Of a DNA stretch of 64,000 nt, positions 25,040 through 35,200 are shown piece after piece. The notes under the pieces are model-generated. The model did not search any database and was not told the origin of the DNA. It saw nothing but the letters and a program-made list of their open reading frames with translations. Numbering within the stretch: position 1 is the first letter of the stretch; each line of letters opens with the position of its first letter. The stretch spans positions 25,168,985 to 25,232,984 of the forward strand of contig NC_063157.1 in assembly GCF_020921035.1 (NCBI RefSeq), written 5' to 3'. The position numbers and the translations under genes were made by a program. The stretch is from Rhodamnia argentea (taxonomy: Eukaryota > Streptophyta > Magnoliopsida > Myrtales > Myrtaceae).

Positions 25040-25870
25040 CACCGTTCCACTTTCTTGCTTGTTTTTTGCTGTATCAGACCTCAGCGGTTTCATCTCCAAC
25101 ACCTACTTGAACCGACTTTGTACGTGTTGGGTTATCAGGTCCTTGGAAGTTCTGGTACATACACGCGTAGTTACAAATTGCTGGACACAGATGATAGCTT
25201 TTACAAAGGATCTCCATTCTGATCCTTGTGGAATTGCATTGCACAGGACTTTGTCTTCCTTTCTTTTCTTCGTTACAGACCGTCTCTTTACTCCCTTGTT
25301 TACCATCATAAATAATCTGTCTTTGGCATTTCCAATTATAGTAGTCACTTTTCGAAACTGAAACTTGTCATTACCAGAAATTTCCAAGGGATCGTATGAG
25401 ATCATTGTAAAACAAAGAGATACATCTGAAGAAAATTCCACATGCAGATAGAGTCAAGAGTTTTGCTTACAGTATAAACATGGGAACTTGCACGTTTAAC
25501 TTGGGTGATCTGATAAGGCCTCAGTTTCATTCCAGAATGTAAAACTCTACTTTATTAATGGACAATTTGTTCCCCTAAATAGCATAGATCCTTTTATCCC
25601 TCTGTCAACTTTATCGTCAAAATGATCTTGCATACTTATAATAGGTCAATGAACAAAACAGGTTCTTAAAAGAAGCTGCAGTTCTTTGCGCCGACACAGA
25701 TGCAGAGTCATGGAGTGTTTGCACGGTGACCCAAGTTGAAGAATCAAAGATACTAACTAGCTACAACATTGAGTTGGTCATCGTACTTTTCGCCTAAAAA
25801 AATCACTGGCCACTCAATGGGCATTGCGCAGATCCAGCCTGTCTGACCGGGCATCGTCCTCCTCCTTCTT
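25040..25870 (+). pseudogene. Decayed NPF transporter copy, inverted relative to the intact gene
   Basis: Plus-strand pieces appear in the same order as in the intact minus-strand gene. Around 25075-25150: SGFISNTYLNRLCTCW and RSLEVL (intact: GGFISDTYINRLYTC and GSMEVV). Around 25197-25235: KDLHSDPCG (intact KNLHPDPCG). 25672-25752: KEAAVLCADTD, then WSVCTVTQVEESKILTS (intact CTVTQVEEVKVLTR). About 25783-25860: LFA, stop, ITGHSMGIAQIQPV (intact FARKITGHPTGITQLQRV). Frameshifts, stops and missing segments make it non-functional. It probably derives from tandem duplication of an NPF ancestor followed by inversion. Confidence 0.8.
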
Positions 25871-25924
25871 GCATTGGAGTTAGGGAAGCTAACGTAGAAT
25901 CCAAGGTTAGGGAACATAAAGATC

Positions 25925-26135
25925 GATGCTTTATCAATTGACAACATTACACAGGAAAACTTATTCATCATCTCTCCCAAGATCCTTGTGTTTAACATGT
26001 AGTGACCCTGCAGGCTTCAGGGTAATAATTTTATGAGGAAAGAAATCAGCAAAACAAGGAAAAGGAAAAGGTGTTATTGTTGAATGGGTTGCTTCCATGT
26101 TCTAGTTTTTCCAATTTGTTGGCTTGGCTCAGGAA
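25925..26135 (-). pseudogene. Displaced copy of the NPF 3' end and downstream flank
   Basis: This segment matches 21504-21710 in the same orientation: shared words include 'cttattcatcatctctccca', 'agatccttgtgtttaac' and 'tagtg(a)acctgcagg', then the terminal codons around 'ttctagtt' and 'ttggcttggct'. It is therefore the 3' end of an NPF gene read on the minus strand. The neighbouring pseudogene pieces at 25040-25870 read on the plus strand, so the two are not one simple copy. Confidence 0.75.
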
Positions 26136-27535
26136 GGTAATCTGGCCGAGGTTTACTGTTGTTTTTGTTTTCTCTTCAGGATGTTTCGTCTCATTCTTAA
26201 CAGTGGATAAGTTAACCATAAGTCTCGTAATTGTAACTGTACTGATTAGATGTTAGTGATTTTGATGAATGAGGAGATATCATTTGAGTCCTCGTTAGTT
26301 TATCTAATAGCATTTTTGTCCTATCCGATTTCGTTAATTTTGTCTTGCCTCATCATAATCTCGAGAGATATCAAATATAGAGGATTTGTCTTTTGTATTT
26401 TTATTTTGACAACTAAATGCAACCTACCGAAACGTACGTGAACATATTGAGGTCTTCCATTTTAAGGGATAGAATTCCTAAGCGAATTCACATCATAGCG
26501 CTTACAAGCATAATACCACTAACTCATACTCGATTCATAATTCAAGTTCATAGACCAAGACATATAGCCTTTCACGATTCATTTCATCAAGCAAGATTCA
26601 TTTCATATAGCATTTCTTAAATAATTTCAAATAATCAACTTACAGGTCATTTCAATAAATACTTTAACATGTCACTTCATATAACCAAAAGGGTAGTTAA
26701 ACCTCGAAATACCACCTTCTCTTTTTAATTAACATCATGCCATGTTATTCATCTTTCTTAACTTTCAAGACATTTAACTCCTATAATTTTCGAGACATGA
26801 GTATCTAAACTATAAAAAAGATAAACACCGCTCACCCAACAATACAAACCGAACAATGAAAGTTACTTCCGGCAGAAAACTCGAAATCCTATTAATTAAG
26901 TGAAAAACAAATATCAAAATCGGGTACAAAACTCCTTAGCTAAGACTCAATTAAAATAAGTTTATTAGGTAACAAAATGACCCTATCACGCTAACAAAAT
27001 GCTCACTCAACAGAACAGCCATTGCCCTCCACGGTACTGCAACAGCTAGTGCACCGAATTCAGACCAGTTCATTTGAACTCTATCGCCGCCAATTTTAAG
27101 TGGATCCTAAATCATGGAAAAGCTAACTTGATTTACTTAAAACACAAACTTGCCTCTAACTCGAAAGATGGCCGAAGACGGATGAAAACTGGAGCCTAAC
27201 GAAGCAGTTTGAATCTGATTCCAATGGTTCATAACAAACTTCCAAATTTCACTTGGGCTAAACAAAATGCCAAATCGATTTCTATAAAAGTTCACGGTTC
27301 CACGACACCATAAAGTTTCTTTACAACGTGGTTTTATAGCTCCACGACCTTTGGAATCAACCCAACAACATAATAATCCAACGCAATCCTAAACTATAGC
27401 TTCACTAAGAAATTTTCTCCGATTAAAAGAATCGAGATTTGGAATTCTTTCTGAGCACTTTGAAACAACGTCGATTTGGTTTGTCGAGATGTTCAATTGT
27501 TACGTCTCCTGCCACTCGCTTTCTGAGTCTTGTTA
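26136..27535. other. Spacer with no recognisable gene
   Basis: AT-rich text rich in 'attcatttcat' and 'tcatttcata' words from 26450 to 26720, possibly a decayed retroelement piece. The rest (26800-27500) gives no coding frame or recognisable repeat structure. Confidence 0.4.
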
Positions 27536-27868
27536 TTGATTAAGCTAGTGCAGGCCGTGATGATGAAGAAGGTGTACTATGTTTCGACCCGGATTCACGG
27601 AAGGCTTCAAGTCCTAAGTCAAATTGGCACTACAATCCTTTATTTATTTATTTATTTATCAAACTATAAAGCAAGTAGTAGAACAAGATGCAAGCCTAAC
27701 AGCAGAATTATTAACAGTGACAAGCAAGCTTACCTTGCGTGGTTCGTCCTACGTTGTCATCTCCTTGTTCTTGTATTTCAGTTTGGTGCTCCTAGTAATA
27801 ATTCAAATCATTTTTCGTGTAAACTTTCCCTTGCGAACATTCTCAAAAACCAATTCACAAATATTTTG
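27536..27868 (-). pseudogene. Decayed 5' end of a polyol/sugar transporter, copy A
   Basis: Direct repeat of 28544-28838. Similarity begins at 'ctagtgcaggcc' and continues through the PLT-like first exon and its upstream flank, including 'taataattcaaatcattttt' and 'gcgaacattctcaaaaa'. Read on the minus strand it gives NPGRN, echoing NPGRKKYA of copy B, but the frame is quickly lost. A TTTA microsatellite (about 27640-27660) lies inside. Confidence 0.6.
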
Positions 27869-28204
27869 ACGCAAATTTCATGCAAATTTTTTCCCAACTA
27901 CAAATAAAAAATCTTTTGATGCGAACTTACCAGAATAATGTAGTCGGCATCAAGCAAGCGGCACTGCATGAGGAGCCACTAGAAGATTTTGGCATGAAGA
28001 CCACGCCAATTATATGCAAGACGAAAGGGATTGCCGCCGTTCCTAATGATACCCGACTTCGACTCTGAACTTGAAGAAGACATAGGGGCGACTTAGCCTA
28101 CGAGAATGCCGATGTCGATAAATATCGGAACCACAAAAACACAAAGTAATCGCCTTTGTAAATTTGATTTCCACAAGTGAAGAAAATAAAAAGATAGAAA
28201 ATGA

Positions 28205-28640
28205 GTGAGTACCTCAGGCAATGAAGAGAGGCCGCCATGGGAGAAGGCAGGAGAGATCTCGACAATGTAGAGAGGGGGGCGATCAAGAGGGCGTAGCCGA
28301 CACTAATATTGATAAAAAAAAGCGGCCAATGAAGAGCAACAAAAATCCTGTGTAATTGCTAATGACAAAGAACCCGAAGAAGAAGATCCCCACGGACCCA
28401 ATCGTGACGCGGCGGCCATGCCTGTGGTCGGTCCAAGCCGCCATCGCACAACCAAAGATTGGCATCACTTTAGTAATCCCCATGAACTGACGAGCCTTGC
28501 CATGCTTAGCATAGAGGGAGGACTAACCATAACCTGGCAAAAACCTAGTGCAGGCCGCGACGGTGGAGATGGCGTACTTTTTCCTGCCGGGATTCAGGGG
28601 AGGCTCAAAGTCCTAAGCCAAATTCACACCAAAATCCCTT
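28205..28640 (-). pseudogene. Decayed polyol/monosaccharide transporter (PLT-like) 5' part, copy B
   Basis: Minus-strand pieces follow the order of plant polyol transporters: DFEPPLNPGRKKYAISTVAA at ~28625-28560 (N-terminal loop), then FMGITKVMPIFGCAMAAWTD and HRHGRRVTIGSVGIFFFG (28483-28380), corresponding to the MFS loop usually reading AGRTSDWIGRRYT. Next RFFLSI, then after a shift VGYALLIAPL and after another YIVEISPAFSHGGLSSLPE, ending at a GT donor near 28211 as in real family members. At least two frameshifts and the missing first membrane segments make it dead. The family moves sugars and polyols with protons across the plasma membrane. Confidence 0.75.
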
Positions 28641-28813
28641 ATTTATTTATCAAACTGTAGAGAAAGTAGCACTCGACAAGAGAATTGCTAACAGCGACAA
28701 ACATACACCGCGTGGTTCATCCTACGATGTCTTCTCCTTGCTCTTGTATTTCAGTTTCAGATGGTCCTAGTAATAATTCAAATCATTTTTCGTGCGGACT
28801 TTCCGTTGCGAAC

Positions 28814-28863
28814 ATTCTCAAAAACTAATTCACCAAACTTTTGGTGAATTAGTTTTTGAGAAT
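28814..28863. repeat. Perfect 24-bp inverted repeat with 2-nt loop
   Basis: Left arm 28814-28837 and right arm 28840-28863 are exact reverse complements, separated only by 'ct'. The left arm continues the duplicated PLT flank; copy A at ~27840 has the left arm only. So the right arm arose here as a snap-back copy. Confidence 0.95.
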
Positions 28864-29204
28864 TACAAAAAAAAAAAAAAAAGACATTTGAGAAAACGCG
28901 GATGGGGCTGCATTAAAAAAAAAAAAAGGATGTGGCCAAAATCGATATATCGAAATTGTGAAGTACTACTTTTGCAAATTCCCTTGAAAGGAAAAATTGA
29001 TAGACGAATACAATCTCGATGGAACCGAAAGAGTAGGGAGAATACTCTGGCTTTGGTTTCTTGCCCAAGCCAAAGCCCAAGCATAAGCAGAGTCTTCCGA
29101 GACCAGAAGAGTCACATCGTTCGTCTTCTTCCTCTCGCACACACCGATTGCTCGACCTTCTTCGGCTTCCCTTCGCGAACCGCGTACCCCGATCGAATTC
29201 GAAA
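28864..29204 (+). promoter_or_regulatory. Proximal promoter and 5' leader of ECM29
   Basis: Two A-tracts (28866-28882, 28914-28927) precede the leader. An ATG at 29061 is in frame with the ECM29 start with no stop between, giving a basic 48-residue extension (MPKPKPKHKQSLPRP...). No clear TATA box was seen. Confidence 0.4.
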
Positions 29205-32200
29205 ATGGCGGAATCGTCGTCGTCACCGGCGAATGCGATGTCGGACGCGGAGTTGGAGGAGATGCTGGACCGAATGCTGACTCGCTTGGCGCTCTGCGAC
29301 GACTCCAATCTCCAAGCCCTGCTCTCCAAGCTCCTCCCTCTTGCCATCTCCTCCCTCTCATCCCCTTCCTCCGCCGTCCGGAACAAGGTACGCATTCCCA
29401 GTGCGATTGTGATTTCACGCTCGTTCGAACTTCGTTTAGTCGGTCTGATTGATGCTAGCATTTCGGTGCCTGGGAATTCTGTGGTCCTATTTCTGTTTTT
29501 TTTTTTTTGTTTTTCCCCAATTCGCGGTTCTTGCGAACTTCTCCGTGTGCGCGTGTGTGGATAGTGGAACTGCCAAGAGCTCGTGCTTAGAACCCGAAAG
29601 TGGCCGAGATTCTTTTGTAAGGCCTAGGAGTGGCTCTAGGGCTTTTAGGTTGGTAAGTTGGCTAGAGCACTGCTTGATAACCGGGAAGATTTACCACAGA
29701 AAATCTTTTAGAGTTGGACCTCACCTGCGGAAGAAAATAATTGATGAAGGCTTCTCCCATTTGCCTCATATGGTGCACTTCGCAATAAACGGCCTTTTGA
29801 TGGATTGGAGTTGCAAGTTTTGTCTGTAATTGCTCTTTTAGAGCACATATGGAGTTCTTGCTCTACTCTTTCTTCGGAAGAGGCTCCTTGTAGTTTTCTT
29901 TTGTGGCGGACTTCTGTAGGGTGCTTGAATCTAATTCACTTGTGCAAATACCATCTTACCGTTTGACATGTTATTTTATAATCCAATTTGTGAATTGGTC
30001 TTTTTATCCCTCCGTTACTCTTTTGGAAACTCTTGAGGTTTGCTGTAATATGTTTGTCCATTCCTCTTGTCACTGCCACTACCTATAATTCAACATGACC
30101 ACTGCAAATTGACCACCGCTGCAATCCCATTGCCACCTCCCCAGCACAAACTCCGGTGTGACCACCAGTGGTCTCCTGTTGCCAGCACCACTACTATGAC
30201 ACCTTCTTGATCACTTATGATTTTGCCACCTCCACCTCTCACTCCAGATCCAATACTACCACTGGCACCATGAGTATTTCTTCGAAGTCAGTTCATTGGT
30301 ACTAGACAGCCCTTGAACCACAATCCCCACCATTGCCACCATAAAAGCCATTGCGACCACCTCCATAGTCCCTGTTATGCGCTTCTCAACCATTTCTATG
30401 TCCCACTAGACTAGATCTCACCATGGGCTTGGCGGCCCAAGAGTCGCGCCTGGGCCACATGGGCTTGAAGGCCATTTTGGACAGGTGTGGGTAAGGCTAG
30501 TCAATTATAAAGCCCGTCTCAGCCCTGTTGGGCACATGAGCTGGTGGCGTGAATTTTATGCATTGTTTTATTGGCTGCGCCTTGAAAATTAATTAGGCTC
30601 GACATAAAGGGCAGCCTGGCCCTGCTAATTGGACAGCTTTACACTTGATGAATAGCAGTCCCATTTATATGTACTATAGTCTCTCCGATTACTAGTCAAC
30701 TTAGGTGGTTAGTGCAACTTTTGCTTTTGAATTTACTGTGATCCAACTACACAAAGAATGTTGAAGTAGCTGTTAGCTTTTTTAATTCATCATGTTTCTT
30801 TTTATGTTACCCATTTCTTGTTTTTGGTTCATGAACAATTTTCTTTGGAACTTAGTGAACTTGACCCTATGCTAGTTATAGTGTTGGAGAACCTTTTCAA
30901 GGGGCTAGTGTATGGTAGTTTCTAATCATACAGTAGGCTACTCTTGGCATGAACTGTCTTTGTTGATGTGCATGTACGTGCAGTAGTTTTTTATTGCTAT
31001 TGTTATCAAGAAGAATTCCTCTAATCAATATTGTCAGGCCTTTTGCTAAATGGCTGGTGAGAAGGAATGACGGTGACGGGGAAATATATCTTCTTTGATA
31101 GTTTTTTTAGCTGGAAGGAACTTAATTTACTTGTGGAAATTTTTTACACTTCATGGGTGACATAGCTAGAAACAGTATCACCATGCTTTTTCTTTGTTGG
31201 GGGTTTTTGGGGGTGCCCCCCCGGCGCGGCGCTGGGGGGGGTGGTGGGGGTGGAAGGGGTGCTTATTTTAAATGAAAAGTATTGTGGTGGACATTGCAAT
31301 TCTTCTCATGCTTCCATTGGGAATAGTTTACCAAACTTTAGAATATGGGTGTATTTCTTCTTCTTTTCTGTTAAGTGGGTAGGGTGGGCTGTATATGCTC
31401 TTGTGTAATGCCTTGTCTAGCATCTTTTCTATCATTAAGTTCCACAGATTTAAATCTTCTGAGCATCTCTGCTGTTTGTAACTATTTCGTGTGGTAAGAG
31501 TTTTAGTTTCCTTTATGTATAAGAACTCATTAAACTAATCAAGTAGAAAGAATAAATAAATAGAAAGAAAGGGTTCACCTGTGACTATCGTTTGTCTTGA
31601 GTCACTCTCTAACCTTGTCTCATATTAGGCTAAGCAGCTGTCTAATATGAATATACTGTTAAACCTATCTTAGATAAGTGGTTATGCTATGAAATATTGC
31701 ACTAATCTCATGGACCATATATGATGCTAGCAGCAGCCGGGGTGCTGGCAAATGAGGTTAGCTGCACATTTGTTGGCGGGAATCGAATGTATGCACCTAA
31801 ACCGCAAATGTGTTCATTCCTGAAACTACTAAGTCAATCCCACTGGCTTCAATACCATTTAGACTTAATCCCTTGTAAATAGTACATAACAAGCATCCTT
31901 CTAAAAAAATGGTTGCCACTTGCATTTGGCGGAAACCGTGTAGGACAAGGCCAAATTTCTTTTTCTCCAACCGTATTTAATCAAACATTATGCTACTCTG
32001 AAGTAACATCAGGAAAAACTTCTAATCCTCCTGTTTCAAAGACTCCTGATAGTATAGAATAGGAGGTTCAATGAAAGATAATGCTGTATCATCTTTTTTT
32101 TTTTTCCTTTACCACCATCTTGATTTCTGATACAGTGGTGGTTATTCTCTTGGTCCTTTTTAGAGTTCATATTCTGTAGAATTCCCTACGATATGAAAGT

Positions 32201-35200
32201 AAGTATCTTATTAATATTTACTTGTCGAAATGCGACATTGTCTTGATGGACTAATGCTCCTGTCACTTTATGGATCCATGGTGGCCTCATTTCTCATTTT
32301 TCATGTCTCTTCTTCTGTCTTTTAATTGTTTCTCATTTACGCAAGTGTTCGTATGCTGAACTGAATGTGTTATTTGTCACTTCAAAGTTATGCAGCATTG
32401 TTATTGTTAAATCGTTTCATTTGGGATGACCAGATTGATACATCTTTTGGTACAGGTTCTTGAGATCCTGAGCCATGTTAATAAAAGAGTGAAACACCAA
32501 CCTGAAATTGGGCTGCCTTTGTCAGATTTATGGAGAATATACACAGAAGCCAATGTTGTATCAATTGTCAAAAACTTCTGCATTTTGTATATTGAGATGG
32601 CTTTTGACCGCTCTGATGTGAAGGTTTGTTATTGTTATTTGGTATCTAAAGTCCCTTTGGAAGTGAAAAGCTGTTATCTTGAACTCACCTGTCTAGAAAA
32701 TCTTTCATGTGATTCCTGATACAAGGGCTTTTTTTTTTTTCAGGAGAAAGAAATGATGGCACCTATACTTGCAGCCAATGTTTCAAAGCTTCCTCATCAG
32801 CATCAAGAGATTGTTCTAAGAATTGCAGCAAAGGTTTGTTTGGAAAGTCTTCGTTCCTCGTAGCTTGGAAAGCTCTATAGACTATTCAAGCACATTACTT
32901 GGTGCTATTTCTTGTTTTGAGTGTTCTTACGTCGATTAATGTTGTTGTTTCTTTCATATTCTATGTCTTGATGTCTATCGGAGAAGAACATGCTGAAAAC
33001 ATCATTGTGAACGATCCATACTATGACATCTTTACCACGGAAAGTCTTTACTTGTGTAGTGATAATTTGGAGAGGACCAACTCCAAGTTTGGCAATTACT
33101 ACCTTCAAGTGCTGGGTCTTTTAGGGTCTTTGTAAATGGTTGTTCAAACCAATCCTAGGGTCAATCTGACCTGTTGTCTTCTAACTGTTGCACATACCTG
33201 ATCTAGCGATGTATTTTCAGCCTCTCTTTCTTTCTTTGTTTTCCTTATGTATAATGTGTTCAATGTACTGCTTAATATCAATAAGAAGTTTCTTGATTAT
33301 GTACTTGTACATGTCGAATGCTTTTAGGTGATCGGTGAATGCCACTCAACTGGAGTCAATGAAGAAGTTGCTGCAATGTATAAAGCTATAACTAATTCTC
33401 AGGATAAGGAAGGTTTCATTGAATTTTGCCTTCATAATATCTTGTATCAACCATCATCTCAAGGGTTTGTATACCACCTCAGCGAGCATTATGTCACAGC
33501 GTATGAGATGCTATTCCAATTTTTTTAATCAAGGATTTACTTCTTTACAGTGGAGGAAGCTCCCCTGGGCTTTCAATTGCTCAAGCCAATCGTCTTCTTG
33601 GGAAACATCAATTGATGAGTAATACACTTTTGATGAGAAAGGTGGAGTCATTATGATTTGAAAATCTTTCTATGTTATCTTAGCAATAAAGCAAATCTCT
33701 ATGTGGTGGATTTTCAGCATAGCCTATGCCACACCAACTACAATATTATTCTCCAAATATCTAAGGTTTCTCAATCAATTCTAATTGTGTTTTTTTTTTT
33801 TTTTTGGAAGCAGTTGGGGTTTTTGAATGTAGTTGAAGCTATGGAGCTCACCCCTGAAGTTGTTTATCCCCTCTATCTCGCTGCTACTGCTGACAGGTAT
33901 CTTGGCATTGTAGTTTGCTCTCTTGGTGGCCTGTCCTATGGATGGATGTGCACGTGTAGAATCTCATTGTTTCTTAATGTTCGGATTTGTACCAGTCAAG
34001 AGGCTGTTGCAATGAGAGGGGATGAGCTTTTAAAGAAGAAGGCTTCTGGTGCAAATTTTGATGATCCATCACTTATAAAGAGACTATTTCTACTCTTCAA
34101 TGGTATGGACTGGGGAAATGAGTCTTTTACTGAAGATTACTCCTGTAGGCTTTTTGCTTGGCATAGACGATTTCTTGCTTGGCATAGACGATTTCATTCT
34201 CTTACATGTCTGTTTGGAGAAGTTTTTATTAAAAAAAGGAAGATGGGGGAGAAGAATCTCTCTAAATAATGATCTTTCGTTGCCTTCATGCATATTGATG
34301 GCTTTACCTTATTTCTGTGGTGCATCTCGTGTTGATAGTGCATGTGATATGATATGGGCAAAATAAAATGATGATCGAATGCACAGTCTTTGATTGAAGA
34401 TTATATATCCTAGGCCAACAGTCTATAATATTCCACTGTAGAGTCAGTTTCTCCATCAACGTGAGTGAGTCTGCCTCATCTTTTCTTTGAAGGAAAAGTT
34501 TCTCCAGATTCGAGTTATTTTTCTTGTAGCATTTTGAGGTTTATGGGGCTATAATTTTTCCTTTTCCTCAAAGGTCATTGCTAAAATCCTCCTCAAGCTT
34601 GCCAATCTATGAAGGATCCAAGTAGTGTTGTGCCTGCCACTTTAAGGAAAGTTGTACAGAGGTGGCTAATATTTCAAAGCTGTAGTTAGCAATTTTCGTT
34701 TTCATGTTCTTAGTGGCGGGATCAGTTTCAGTTTACTAACACGAGCCTTTTACTGTTGCTGAATACTTCTTTCAGCAACTTCTGGAGACTTTTCTTTTTC
34801 TGGAAAGTGGCTGGATTTAAGTCTGTCATTCAGGAAAAAAATATCATTTAGATGGTGCTGTTGTAACAGTAACACTATGTGAGAAATATAACCTTTTCTA
34901 AAACTATAACCAGGAGAAAAGTAAGATTTTCATTTGGAGCACCCATTTGAGACAGTGCATAAAATTTTTGCGGCCAATCAGATCATGCTGTCATGGACAT
35001 CACACGAGGCTTGTATTTTGAATCTCTAGAAGCATTTTCGGAGTACTTTATTATTAAGTGAAATGGGCATTGTCGTTATTTTTTGGCATTTTTCTAAAGA
35101 AAAACTATAAAATTCATGAGGAAGGTATGAAACTTTTGCGGCCTATTAATTTGTGCAGTCATTAAAGATAGAATGATGCTGGTATGTTGAAATTCCAATC

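Noticed and set aside
25753-25998. 81-codon minus-strand ORF
   Set aside because: It lies opposite plus-strand NPF relics and has no family match of its own.
28792-29461. Long ORFs on both strands across the ECM29 leader and exon 1
   Set aside because: They overlap exon 1, whose frame is fixed by splicing to exon 2; the other frames have no domain signal.
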